DNA of 64,000 nucleotides from Anopheles merus. Lineage: Eukaryota > Arthropoda > Insecta > Diptera > Culicidae. This document shows positions 13,059 to 26,252 of this stretch, one piece after another. The stretch lies in contig NC_054083.1 in NCBI RefSeq assembly GCF_017562075.2, forward strand, positions 16,613,141 through 16,677,140, written 5' to 3'. Position numbers and translations under genes: made by a program. The notes under the pieces are model-generated. The model made no database searches. It was not told the origin of the DNA and saw only the letters and a program-made list of their open reading frames with translations. Every line of letters begins with the position of its first letter. Position 1 is the first letter of the stretch.

Positions 13059-16000
13059 GTAAGTGTGTTTATTTATTTGCTCAGTTCGCTTCCAAGTTCC
13101 AAGCTCGGTCCCGTTTGTGTAAACACGGCCCGGTAAGGCTTCACCTATTATCCAAATATCCTTTTCTCTACCATCTTACATGCTCTCGCAAATACAAGTG
13201 CAGCTAGCTTGCTTATACTTGCTTGGCTGTAGGCTGAGAAAAAAGAAAAAACGGAAACACATCAAGCAATCCTCAATCAGGAGAAATGTGCGTAAGCGTA
13301 ATGCTCATGGGAAATGCAAGTGATAGTAGCCTTCAGATGGATGAGCCACAGCACTGAGGTGTACGGTACTGACGAGCCTGTAAAGGAAATTGTTTCTCGA
13401 TATAATAAACACATCGTTCAATTTGAAAACTGTTACAAATACTCGGGCGGTCTGGCAAGCAGAAGGGACCGAAGGGAGGAACTCCTCTAACCCAGAAACC
13501 GCTTGCGTGTGGCAGTATTATAAATCCGTTTGCACATGCCAATCGATGTATAGAGAAACGACGGTTCAGGCTCGTTTCGATAAATGGTTTTGGTGGCGAT
13601 TTTGTTTTGCCTATTCACATACATTTACGGGTTCTCTTGCTCCCTATCGTGAGTGGCCTAGATGTCTCACACTAAAGTGCGTGGGTTTACGGGGGCAAGT
13701 TTGGGCAACGATTTCGGTATTTTCCGGAGGTTTTATATTTATTCAATTTCTCGTCCTTCTTCGGCCAAAGCGTAACCCCTCGAACCGTTTTTTCTTCTTT
13801 TTTTACTTGCTTTATTTTACCCCGCCAACATCATCAGGGCCATCATCGCCAGTAACGGCGAACGAGTCCTTTCTGCAAGAGACCCTACATCTTTACTGAG
13901 ATTGGCATTTATGGGCACTCTTGCATTTATCTTTACCCTGTCCCAGTACGCCGGCTGTTTCTCTTTCCTTAGTTTTTTTTTTGGCACATACTGCTAACGA
14001 ATTCAAAGGGGGTCGGGCGCTGGGTGAAAATCCTCCCGGTGGAATTATTATTATTTTATTCACACTTTCCCGCACCGGGCACGCATATTCAATTCAATGA
14101 AGGATAATAATTTACCCCCAAAGTTCCACCTTCACCAGTGCCGTTTGGGAAGCCTTATTCGGAAAAAAAGGATTCGCAATTCAAACCAAAGCCGTACCAA
14201 TCCTGTGTGCGAAACGAGGCTTTGGTGCGCAAAAAGGTAGGACAGGATGGGTGAGAAAAAAGAGAACTTCCTCCTCTTCGTTCAAACGCATCGCCGGCAA
14301 TCGAGTGGCCAAGGGTTTTCTCTGAGATTCGAATGGAAATCACAGAGTTAGTGTGTGTGAGAATATTATGCGGTTTTGAACCTTTTACCCGGTAACGTGT
14401 AACGCTCAGGTTAGCTGCGCCGTATATGGAGGCCACAGTTCCGGGCTGGTCCTTTGGTTTTCACTTCAATCAATTTCCACTTGCCCCAGCCTCCTTTCGG
14501 TGGACTCAGAGATTGTGCAATAAAAATTCCAATACCTAGGCGGAGAATTTATTAACTCGATTATCGAGAAGGCTCCTGTAAATTATGACCATAAGGGTTC
14601 TCGGTACCGAAGATGGTTGGATCAGGATCGAGTGACGGTGAGCGTGGCAAGCGCCTTGGTTGGGGAGTGCTGGAAACGGGAGAAAATGGGATTAGAATAG
14701 GTTGCCTAGAAATGGTCTGAAATTTTCGCACAACCAGCAATTTCGACCTGGAGGGTGGTATTATACCGGCAGGGTTTGCTAAAGGGAACACTTAACCTAG
14801 TGAAAGCGTAACCTGCCTAAAGCAGCGCGTAAAATGCAGCCCAGCTTGAGGCCGTGTAATGCTTGGTTTTATGAGAGGAACGAATCGGGAGGATGGTGAA
14901 AGAATATTTACGTGTATATTATGATGTGGTTTATGGTGGAGGTTTGAAAACAGTTCAGTTCAGCTAAGTGTGCTGGGAAATTATGCATAACAATCGATCG
15001 AGATAAATCGATCTATTAAAGTACAATTTGGGTGAACTGTTAAATTTCCTTCGTTTTGCATGCTGTTTGCTTAGTTTTCTGTATGTATATTAACAGTTGA
15101 CAAGCATATTAAACGCTGTTATGTTGGTGATTTACCTGATTGTTTTCACTTTTTTACTTAATGATGATATTTTTTATTTTTGATTGCCTGGAAATTGTAT
15201 TAAAATTTAATTAAATTGTATTCACATTCTAATCCAAAGATTAAGGAGCAACTCTTAGTGTTAAGTAATAAGATTTGTAGATTTCAACCCAAGATATTGT
15301 TACTATTATTTCTATAACCAGTGCTACATAGCAAGAGCAAGTTTCAACAGCACCAGATGTAAGATAAGAATAAATAGGACTCTCCTATCGTAAACAATCT
15401 ACTTTATGATCTTTTTTTATATGTGCTAATAAACTAGCAAAATTACAGCTTATTGCTGTGGTTTTTTTTATTAGAGCCAGCCATCAAAACCCCATTTTTA
15501 ATTTTAACAGACAATCTTGTAAACGTCTTCAGAACGTTTTAAAGATTTAATATCTTTAAAGACAGTTAAGCATCTTCAAAATATGTGTTAAGACTATGTG
15601 ACTTTGTACGCTTATAATAAAACATTCTTTAGACATGGTAAAGAGTAAAAGATATAATAACGAGTTTTCTTGAAGATGTCTTGCTTTCAGATTTGATTAT
15701 TCTACAAAATTTTAGTTGGTTGTTGAGTAGTATGTATCTTTGTCTTAATTTAAAAAAATACGGAAAAATACAATTAAGTTATATAAAAGCTATGATCTTT
15801 TATATCACGCTCTACATTACATTGCTAAAAAGTCTTAAGACAAGGTGAACCTTTATAGTAAGCTTTATTGAAACTTAATTGGCCACCCTTACACTGAAAA
15901 TAGCCTAAAAGATTCAACCAATGCGAAACATGAATCAAGCGAGTTACAATATCTTGCAATAACTTTTTTGTGTGTATTAAGAAACAGGAACTCAAACACA

Positions 16001-17857
16001 TCAAAAACATCTAACACATTGGTCAATTTTGTTTTACCAAATTGTTACGAATATCTTTTCACTCCATTCTACTCCATTTCGTCTAAAGCTTTTTGTCATA
16101 GTAGTGCAGATACAGCGAGTCATTAGTTCTGATACGCCTCTATTTTCCTTAAAATAGAACACATTTGCCCCAGCCTACTTTACGAAGAAATGCAAAAAAG
16201 CACACTCCAAAAATAGAGCACTTAGCGTGGAATGGTACGTTTGCATGTTGGCCGAAAAGTCATACACAAATGTTCACTGTCACCAACCTCACCAAGCACC
16301 AGAAAATTGTGATATTTGCACAGCCGTACCAAGGCTGCGATAACGAACAAAAGAGCAAAGACACGAGATCATGAATGTATCCGGCCTGATGCGACCCAGC
16401 TCGTACCGATGGCGCGCTAAATTGCTTCACACACTTAAGGGACACACGGACCAGCCGGAGGGCTGGCTAAGCTACGGATGGATTCACTTCTGCATCAAGC
16501 CTTCTCGAGTGTTCGGTTTGTTCCGGAGAGCAGTTTCCGTGACATCCGATACCCGCTTCCCTCCGCCCTGCTCTGGTACGCGTTGAATCTAAACTTTCTT
16601 GTACCGCCGGTCCCGTGCTTGGCTATTGACAAATTTTTCCCATACGTACTATTACCATCGAGCAGAAGGATACTTTCCATGCCTCTCCCTAGCTCGTTGG
16701 GCTGCTGTGCAAGCATTTCCTAGCGCACAGAGCTTTTCGTTTGCCTTTCGATCGAACAACGCCGATGATAATGACGACGATCCTTAACGGGCCCGTACTC
16801 AACCCGGTCGGTAGATGACGCCTAGCGTCCACGCCTGACGAAGATGATCGAAGAGAAAATGTCTCAATGCTTCCGACAGCATCACTTTTCGGTCACTGCC
16901 AACATTGTACGAAATAGTGGAAGTGTATGCCGTTTCGGTCAAGATAGCCGTCTAGTGTTTTGGTAAAGGTCGCAAAAAAAAAACAAAATGCTAAAGACAC
17001 AAAGAAGAAACGGAGAAAAAATCAATTCGACCATCCAGAAGCCTTGTTCGCAGCTAATAACGAGGGAAGTAGCTTTCTGTTCGTCGCCGGAAGGAAGTGC
17101 AACGATCCTTGAACTACTGTCGATAAGTGGTCAAGTGTATTGAATCGAGAGTGCTCCTCAGTGACGACATTGCAAAAGGTTGTCGATCTTCGTTGGCTCA
17201 TGACAATTGAACTGTACGACGGTCCGTATAAAGAGTGTACTCGAAATTTATGATCAGTTGGATGACCATTGTGTAATAGCAACCTGCAAAGCATTCATGT
17301 TTAGCAGAAATTATTTGGAAGGAAGTTATGACATGCGCTTTTTAAGAAGCATAGTAAAATATTGGAAGGAATTCAAGAATCTATTAAAATGTTTCTTAAA
17401 ATACTACAATTGCCACACATTGCAAGAAAATGCAACGCACAGATGCAGATGCGAAAGAATTGAAATTCAATAACATATCGAAAATCGAGATCGTAAAACA
17501 TGTGCCCATAAACTGTTTTTGAGATATAGTGCTTTCATTTGATGCTTTTCCTCCGATGCGTGTACCTATGTTACCGGCCAAGACCAATCGCTCTACAGCG
17601 GTGCTATCTTGAAAGATCTTCTTTTTTCATTCCCTTTTTCTTATACATCTCTGTAGCGGACCCGGAAGTTTGCAGGTTTGGTATCTCTCGTTTTGCTTCT
17701 GGCACCGTAACAGTGGTACGAGCTAAATAAGTCAGAAAAAATCATTTGCAAACTATACACAACTCTAGCATTTTTATGTGCGCGTATGGTGAAAATGTAT
17801 GTACGTAGCTTAGCCAACAAAGTTTATTTTTGATACTAGTAAAGCATTGTTTTAAAT

Positions 17858-18052
17858 CAGCGGTTTCAAACCGGTGGGGAATTCCCCCCAAGAAGGGAAT
17901 TTGGACATTTTTTGGAAAGATTTTTATCAGATCTTCGCCTAATTCTTTTGGTTATCACGATCTGCTCATGCTCATGATCTTGTGAGTGGGGAATGAAATC
18001 CTACGTGCACCCTGCATGGCAGGGAAATCTGCAAAAAGGTTGAAAACCATTG
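17858..18052. mobile_element. hAT-type MITE (non-autonomous DNA transposon), 195 bp
   Basis: Ends CAGCGGTTTCAAACC and, reverse-complemented, CAATGGTTTTCAACC form terminal inverted repeats matching at 11 of 15 positions. Both fit the C-A-n-n-GGTT-type ends seen in many animal hAT elements. A perfect 8-bp direct repeat TTTTAAAT abuts both ends (17850-17857 and 18053-18060). Eight bases is the diagnostic target-site length of the hAT superfamily. The interior has no coding frame, so any movement would depend on a transposase elsewhere. Confidence 0.85.
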
Positions 18053-21000
18053 TTTTAAATGGATGACGTATGCAATTATTATACCACTTTATTGAACGTG
18101 AAAAACTTATCTTATCGAAAAACATAAAAGTTAAGGTTGTATTGTCTATTATAAAAGTATTAAACGTTTCAGTATTTTGGATCGTTTTAATAAAAGATAC
18201 TTAAAGCTGGACTTCAGAAAACATAATGAATGAAAATCAATTATTTACCATCGAAAACGCTAACTCATCTCGCCAAACCGATTCGATACTGGACTGTTAA
18301 TCTGATTTACAAAGTCTTCTACCCATACCACTGGGCTGCTTTATCCTGAATTATGGGCAGGTATAGCCACTATGTTTAACAATCTCTTTTTTTATCATGC
18401 ATGCACTCTCGAGAAACATAATTCGTTTGAAACAAGAGGTCACCGCAGCTCCACAGCAACTGATGTCTGAAATGTATGTGTGTGTATGTGTGAGTAAGTA
18501 GACCGACCAGGGCGGTGGAACGAGAAACGGTGCAAGAAAATCAAACACATCCCGCAGACGTCCACTGCAAATTTAATTCAATACAAAATTTATAATCTCA
18601 CCATCCGGCGCATCCGATGCATATGTTTTCAATATCATTCTGCTACATCTCCCGTGGTTTTCTCGTTTCTCGATTTGTTTCGTTGTTTCGTTCCGGACAA
18701 GCACCCCATGTTGCCCCGTTGCTTCCGCTCCGTCCTCAGTCCCGCGGTTTGTATCCGCGCAAGTTCGCGCGAGGTGAACCCGCAAGTCAATATGGAACGT
18801 ACGTATCACACTTGCAACGGCTCGAGTCGTGCACAGCCCAGGCTTCGACGGGGGGATTCTCTTCAAATGCAACGGTGCAACTACCGTGTGTTTGGAGAAA
18901 ATGAAACAAATTTGTACATTCATACGAGTCGTGCACGGTCACGGCGAGGTTTCATATCCAGCGCTCGACTGGGAGCAGATCAGCGAGCAGGCAACGAGAG
19001 ATTTGGTGGAAAATTTATGAACCCCGGTAAAACGTGGTTGTGTTGTTTTGCCCGGAAGGTAAGGTCCCCCAGGTTGGGGCCACTTCGGGTGACACACTGT
19101 GGACATGAGCCACCAACCGTGGATCCACTGTAGGGGTGGTGATCTCAGGCAAATAAACAACCCCCTTGCCGTGTGCGATGTTTTCAGTTTCGGGATAGGT
19201 TTTCGGGGTCACCTAAGTTTCACATTATTCCGTTGGGTTGCATTTGTGCATCGCATAAAGCTTCGATGCGTGTGAACACGTGAAGTAAACCGAACTGCTA
19301 GTAGGTGGCGTATATCTTCACCTGCTAGCCCACCATGAAATTACGGGAGGTAATGAAAGATCAGAATATGGAATAGCTGCATAATTAGTACATTTTTGTT
19401 GAAGTTCAACAGCATCGTACAAAAACATTGCGAGCAAAAATGTAAAGTCATTCAAAAAGCTATAACTCCATCTGTTGGGTTCAACAGCGAGAATGCGTGC
19501 AGTGAAAGTGTTATTAAATTTCATTTTCGTTCATTCTTTAATATGACTTAGTAATACAAAAAATCATGTCTTTTAGTTTCTACGAAATCAATTAAGTTTC
19601 TTCCTAAAGAAAAGATAATGAAAACAAAAATGTTAAAAAGGCGAAAAAAGAAGTTCATTATCCTTTTTTTTTCGAAGTTTTGTTTGCATCATATACCTTG
19701 CATATATACAGATTCTATAACAACAGAATACAATATCTGAGTATGAAGAGTATTATGATGGTAAAGATAACCAAATACACTAATTTATTTTAATTGGATA
19801 TTACTTGTCGGCATTTCACTCACTAGGACAAATTCAGTCTCTTGTTTAGTAACAGCATTGTTTTTTTTGTTAACAGTGTGTAGTGATTACATTAGTTTTC
19901 GAAATATTATTGATAGTGGATCACTTTGACTTTGCTCAGAATATTGAAAATAAAATTCAATATTTTTATGAAAATCATCACTTAAATAAAATATTTAAAA
20001 ATTATATTGACAAAAATATTATAATTTTCACAGCACTCGCAAAACGCACAATACCTGTAATCATTCCATGTTTGGTCAATAGCACGCCCTTTAGTTACCT
20101 CCAATGTGGAATATTAGCTCTTAATAGGGAATGGGTTGTGAGAAATACAGAAAAGCTGGATGGAATTTTAATTCCTCACACGTTCAAACAATAAATCTTA
20201 AAGAACCTTTTAATAAGTTTGGAATTTTCGTTCAATGTTTCTTAATATCACTATTAAAATTGAAAATAAATCAAATAACGCTACCATCCAACAAGTCTCT
20301 ATTCCGTATAAGAGATAAAAGCGTGCATAAAAGCGCTAAAAAACTAAATTAAACCATATCCATTACATCTCATCACCGTTCATAGCGGTTGCTCTGTCTG
20401 TTCTGCAGGGGGAGGAAAAATGATAACACCTAAGGTAATGAATTCAGCATTGGCGTGCTCCCACATTAAAGCTCTAAATGGAAGGGAATACATTTTTTGC
20501 ACCCACTGATACAGCACCAACTTCACCGATTTCGATCCTTGTTAATCTTCAGGAAGGTAAACCTCTTGTCTGGTAATAACTATATTTCCTTAGCTGCATC
20601 AGCTAAATGAGCTTGCCTAAAGGCTCTTCTTTTCTTTTGCATCCCAAAATGAAAACACTCCCTTCGAAGGAAATCCCAGTCATGGGTTGGCTGGAAAAAT
20701 GGCAACAGGCTTGGGCCCCGTTTTGGAAGCCGGCATCGTCCGCTTTCTCGGGCCGTGTTTGAAACGATACGGTCCCGGCTGAGATTGTTGGTTGAAATTT
20801 ACGATAATCGTTGCCATTATTACCTATTGAAAGCTAATAATCAAACGTTTAACGGGCGCGCATCGTCCAATGGACCCGGGATTGCACCGGTGCTCGTCAG
20901 TGGATGTTTGCACTCTTCCCTACGCCCGGTTGGAACGATTTTTGCACCGTGTAACGATCGAGTGGAGACGGAAAAAGTTTGTTTTAACCCTCCTTGCAAA

Positions 21001-21818
21001 GCAGCAGACTTGCCAGAGCTGGAGGGAAATTGGGTACAGTGACGGTAGAACATCGAAAGACAAGTAACCGACTCGCTGTGACCCAACGGGAACACTGCGG
21101 TCATTACTTTCCCCCGTCGTTTGGGTTTTTCATATCTCCCCTCCTAACCGTTCCCTTGTGGCTTACATTACCCGATATCACCCGTGTTTGCCGTCGTTAT
21201 GGTTCGTGTCGTCTGAAGTTGAAGGTAATGAGAAATTCGATTACCTCTAATGAGGTCAAGTCATTGACGTACAGCGAGTGATCGAGCGCAAACAGCATCG
21301 GCAGCAGCAGTACCGAGCAACAGACGTGAATCCGTGACAATTAAGCTTTCTCGCCCATCCAACCACCGCTTATAGTCACTACTCGCGCAGACTTCACAAT
21401 TGCCGAGCTACAGCTCAGGAACGGTGCTGCTCGCACGAATCGGGTAGTACTCAAATGGCAGCAAATCATAGGATGACAGAAGTGGGCCTCGATGGAGTGG
21501 AAAATGCAAACGAAATCAACCCCAGAGACAGGCAACGGGTGAGCCATTTGATGAACGCTTTGGCTCATAAATTGAAATATTCCGCAACACGACTGAACGA
21601 TTAGTACCAGCACTTCCTAGGATTATATTTGCCCCTTCCGTCGATTAGCTGGTAGGTGCTGGTATGTGAATGTGAATTTGTTTGCTTTTTGGTTGTCAAT
21701 AAAATATACCTTTTTATTTTGCTATTTCAGACCAAGAAAAACAACATAATCTGATGTCCATCTTTCAAACATTCGTAATCATTTATAATATAATTGTTAT
21801 TATGATTAATATTATGAC
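18053..21818. other. No gene seen between the hAT MITE and the first SINE
   Basis: GC-richer blocks at about 18560-19290 and 20680-21640 hold overlapping short frames on both strands with no recognisable motif. The segment 19.5-20.4 kb is AT-rich and uninformative. Confidence 0.55.
18475..18500. repeat. TG/TATG-rich simple repeat
   Basis: TGTATGTGTGTGTATGTGTG-type sequence, ending in GAGTAAGTAAG. Confidence 0.7.
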
Positions 21819-22026
21819 TTCTTCTTCTTCTTTTGGCTCAACAACCGTTGCCGGTCAAGGCCTGCCTGTACCACACTACTTGAGGGTTTGGCTTTTAGTG
21901 ACTTATTGATCCCCCCATATTAGGATAGTCAGTCCTACGTATGGCGGCACGGTCCATTTGGGGCTTGAACCCATGGCGGGCATGTTGTTAAGTCGTACGA
22001 GTTGACGACTGTACTACGAGACCGGC
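21819..22026 (-). mobile_element. SINE200-like tRNA-derived retroposon, full length
   Basis: Read on the minus strand, the element starts GCCGGTCTCGTAGTAC and carries an A-box-like region (about 22001-22015) and a B box GGTTCAAGCC (within 21961-21971). These are the RNA polymerase III promoter parts of a tRNA-derived SINE. It ends in a GAAGAAG-type tail. A perfect 11-bp target duplication, AATATTATGAC, flanks it at 21808-21818 and 22027-22037. It is the best-preserved copy in the window. I recognise the family as SINE200-like from memory of the Anopheles consensus, not from a database search. Confidence 0.9.
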
Positions 22027-22793
22027 AATATTATGACATATTTCTTAAAACATCATTTCAACACTCATTACAGGTCAGATAGCTGTGAACTTTAAACAAA
22101 TTATAAATGAGCAGTTATTAAGCAGTTATTTCTATGCTTATTTACAATTCCATGATGATATGTTCCGCTTGATCCACAAATTAGGTCACCAACGCTTGAC
22201 GCACGCCAAATTTGGCGCGATTGTGGGTTAATTGAATTTTACTACCGCAGACCACACGATGCATTGATTGCTGGGTTTATGTTTCGATAATAAACTTATT
22301 ACTTCGACGGCTGCTCCCAAGGATGCGTCCACCGCCAACCACGGCGCAGTTAGTGTATAGTGACATCATGTAAAGAATCGACCCACTAAATCACATAAGT
22401 ACTCTCATGCATGCTCCCCATCCAGCGGCTATTACCCTTAAAGGGTACTCCCTTTAATGATGATGCTTGGCTTTTCCGCAGTACTGCCTATCGCTGCTCG
22501 CAGACACTTTGCCCCGATCTGCTGATCGCTAGCGAGTTCCGAAGCTTGCTGGCAGAAAAATAAACCACCTCGGGTCTTTGGAGAAGGAAACGTGGCAATT
22601 CTGTGGCTAACTTTAGGGCACGCGGCACTCCTGGTGTGAAACCATCCGCCGGGTGAAGCAGTAACGTGACATCCCGCGGCTTAGCGGGTAGCGATGTCCT
22701 TAATTACAGCAACTCCTCAAGAAGTAGCGCTGGCAACTTCCTCACGTGAATGAGAACTTTCCCGTTTCACTCCGTGCACTTGAGCGCTTATAC

Positions 22794-22813
22794 AGACACA
22801 CACACATACACAC
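22794..22813. repeat. CA dinucleotide microsatellite
   Basis: About nine CA units with one CATA interruption. Confidence 0.8.
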
Positions 22814-24349
22814 TCTTTTCTACCCGGGAACCAGAACGGAAGTAAGTAGTCGTAAAATCATAAGATACTTTTAAGGCCCTTTTTCGGGTTTTGCAGCCCG
22901 TTTCTGCATCCGATTGGTGCCATGTGCCGTCATCCCGTAAGGATTATTTCCACCACCATATTTCGGACACAACACACACTGCAGGGAAGGAGTTTCCGGC
23001 AAGCGAATGAAATGGTTAGGAGTTTCGACTGGCTGCGTTTTTAAGCTGCGGCTTTTAATCCGCACGTACCGGTGGGAGACCCACTCCACCGGACCCGCGA
23101 GCTCGCATTCCAAATCTTCCACCGAGCGCACTTGGTTCAAAGTATATGACTCAATTAAAACGTAATCCGCTAAAGTCCCATAAAATGGGCGAAGTACTAA
23201 CTGGGCGGCCCCAGTCCTGCTGTTTTGGCATCTTCGCGGCATTTTGCCCACTCCCGTGCGTTGCAAGCCCTGGCACCGTCGTTCCATCGAACCATCGCCA
23301 CTAGCAGTACGAACGAACGAATACTTTACGATCAGATTAATGAGTGATTTTGAAGGAAGGGCAGGCATGCGTGCACGTAAACGTGGTCCGGATGGTGTGA
23401 TGAGTCTCGGGGAATGTTCTATCCAGCGGCTACCAGCTGGAAGTGCTTTGCCCACTCTTTGCCCCCAATCTATGGAAGGGGGAAGCAAACTGAGTGGTGT
23501 TTTATGGTGGGCATAATTTCGTTCGGTTTAAGGGACATCCCAATTTACGGGCTGGCATCGTGGTTGTCGACCCAGCGAAAAATCCTTCGCGCTGCATCCC
23601 GTGAATGTGCTTAATGTACGTTTAATTTGAAACATTTTGTTGGAGCCTTTCGGTTTTTCTTTCGGTGTTCCTCTTTCTTGACTCGTCGTAAAGGATTGTA
23701 CCACCCGCAGGGATCAAATGTTATGATCCGGGGGACTGGTGCTGCGTGCTCAACATTTCTTAATTTGGTTTTAATTCATGATTTTCTAATTAAACGGAAT
23801 ACCTTTAAAATAACGGAAGGATGGTTTATGTCCTGCTCTTTAAACCGATTTAAAAGTATTAAGTTGAAATAACTCCCAGAGCTTTCACCTGTAGTAAAAG
23901 AAAGCAATTTAAAAATCGCCTTTCCTGGAGGGTTTAGATAACGTTCAACTCAAGCCGCGGTAAGTTGAAATAATAACTGAAAATCTTAAAAGGATTAAAC
24001 ATGAATTGTTCATACATAAGAGAAACTTTATATATTGTTCATGAACATGTTAGAAATTGAATAAAAAATCATTTGAAATTAAGTGTTCTTTGTTCATTTG
24101 ATTAATTGTAAGTATATGGCCATATAATCGATCGATGAAACATTTAGTTTAACTTATGTACTAATGAACGAATAAAAAACAACAATTTGTTTTTGAAGGT
24201 CGACGAATTCAAAAGAATAATATGTTTTACAATCAGATCTCCATTATTTGACAAAAAAGTTCCTATGAATATAAGGATAATATGGAATTTCATTTTGAAA
24301 TTGATAAATAATATTAAGTTAGTTACATGATGGAGTCTTCAATCCAGTT

Positions 24350-24425
24350 CACACAATTTAACAACATGGACTTCTTGGTTTCAAGTCTCGTATGAAGCGT
24401 GCGTTCTATCGTAGGATTGAATATC
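24350..24425 (+). mobile_element. Strongly diverged SINE200-like remnant
   Basis: The stretch AATTTAACAACATGG, followed by GGTTTCAAGTCTCG and CGTAGGATTGAATATC, keeps the order and spacing of the SINE centre (AACTTAACAACATG, GGTTCAAGCC, CGTAGGATTGACTATC). Neither end nor a target duplication is visible. This is a plausible old copy, not a certain one. Confidence 0.45.
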
Positions 24426-26228
24426 TTGTGATGAGTCAATGCTAGTCAAGCCTTTTAGCGACAAACACAGACCTAGACGGTTAGCAGTTTTTGTTAGCCA
24501 AACAGTCAAACAGACTCAATATAGTCTTTGGCCAGTAATGGTGATAATGGCAAGGATAATTTAGCAATGTCTTCAAATATCGTACGCATAAGTTTTCCAA
24601 AGTAAAAATTATTATAAATAAGTATGATAAGTTCTACTGTAGCATTTCAAAGAAAAGTTCAAAGCTCCAACATCAAGCAGTTCAAAGTTGGTTGAATGGT
24701 TTAGGAAGAATCTCTGCTTGGATAGAACAATTTCACACTTTTTACAATTCATACAACCTTCATAATCAAAATCTAACATAGACCATCGAATAAAAAAGAA
24801 AAACTCTCCTAATATTGTTCCCACCATTCATTATCTTGGTACGATTCTGCAATCTTCTAACAATATCTTTCTCACTAAAATATGCCCTTCCAAAGGCTTA
24901 GACAAACTTTTGCGCAAATCTTTTCACCAAAAGCCCCTCGAGGAGTGTTGAAAAGAAACTACGGTGCAGCTTTTAGACGTGTGCGAAAGAAACACATCTC
25001 CGAGTGGGTGCTTTTGTGTGTGCTGCTCTTTCGAAAGCCTATCCCAAAAGTCCATCGAAGCGGTGGCGCAATAAATAAACGCCGGTCCAGCCGTTTCGGT
25101 GTTCCGTGGCGATCTTTCCGACCAGAATGGTAATGTTGTAAATTTTCCATTCAATTGAAGCCCGCAGCCCATGAGCCTTGTTCCTTCCGTGGCCGGATTC
25201 GGATGCTCGGCAAGCGCTGTGTGCGTGGATTGAAGGTGCGATAAAGAACCCGATAACACCAGTGAACAAATCTCAAGCAACTTGTTCAGGGCCGGGCTCG
25301 AGACCAACCAGCAAACAACACCACCACCATCACCACTACCACCCGAGAGGTGTTGGTGTCTGGGTGTGAACCTTGGTGCTGCATCTCATCGATTCATTTC
25401 TTCCGTGCTGGACCGAAAAAGGAGCAGAAAAGACTCGTACCACGATATCGGTACGGCATAAGGAAACGAAAACTTTGCTAATCATATTCCGATAAGCTTT
25501 GCTTCGCTTGTGTTGTTGAAATATCTCGTTTCAATTTAAATTTTCGAATATCTAGATAAGAGAGCCGTCCCTCCCGGCTTCCAAGGCGCGTCCCGTAAGG
25601 AAGATCGAGTTAAAAAAGCTTGCTTCCCACCCGGTGGACATGATGGGGCAGTTTATATTACCCTTGAGCGTGAGGAGTATGTTTGTCTGTTTTTATTTCT
25701 CTTCCACCAAACGCAAAATCTCCAAACCAGCGTGAAGCGAAAGGTGACCGTCCGGACAAACGTTCCGGAATCAATCGATGCCTTTGATTTTCGAGCGCTG
25801 CCTGCGTTGCCCACTCGACTACCGACAGGGGCAAAGCGGAGCTGGGTAGCGGCAGTGCAGAAGGCAATAAAGCCAACCCCGGGGAAGATCGTTTCCCCCT
25901 GCACGCGCGCTCCATCCCATGCTGCTTTTGTTTATGGCTTCGGTCGGTTCGCGTTCTGTTTCGAGCGCTTCGATCGCTAAAGACCGGGAGCCAGTGCCAG
26001 CCTCTTAAGCCGGCTTTGAAGCAACCTCCAAAGAGGGCCCTTGATTGGTCGTGTTTTGATCGTTAACTCCGGGAGCTTCTGGTTTTGAGTCGGAATAAAT
26101 TATATCCATAATCCTCGGCCAGCTACACGCGGGCTGTACACGCCGTCTCGTCGTTTGAATTGGCCGCCCCGGATGATCGGTTCGCTTTCGGTCTTGCAGC
26201 GAGAAACTGGTTTTAGAAGTTGTTGTGT

Positions 26229-26252
26229 ATTGTTGTTGTTGTTGTTGTGTTG
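26229..26252. repeat. TTG trinucleotide microsatellite
   Basis: Six or seven TTG units in a short, almost perfect run within otherwise mixed-composition DNA. Confidence 0.85.

Larger units (their letters stand above)
9441..17857. other. No secure gene; two candidate exons and one AT-repeat tract inside
   Basis: Apart from the candidate exons and microsatellites listed separately, nothing coding was recognised. The stretch 11.4-12.8 kb is extremely AT-rich, as is 14.95-16.1 kb. The frame at 13390-13899 is long (169 codons) but has no domain character and a low-complexity Phe/Tyr patch. Confidence 0.5.

Noticed and set aside
18654..19133. Open frame of 159 codons on the plus strand
   Set aside because: Overlaps two other plus-strand frames and several minus-strand frames, with no domain or signal sequence.
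21961..22026. tRNA-like A and B boxes, possible tRNA gene
   Set aside because: The boxes belong to a tRNA-derived SINE. No cloverleaf with acceptor stem could be drawn, and the whole unit recurs elsewhere with target duplications.
22871..23488. Open frame of 205 codons on the minus strand
   Set aside because: No recognisable domain, hydrophobic segment or repeated motif, and no supporting splice or promoter context.
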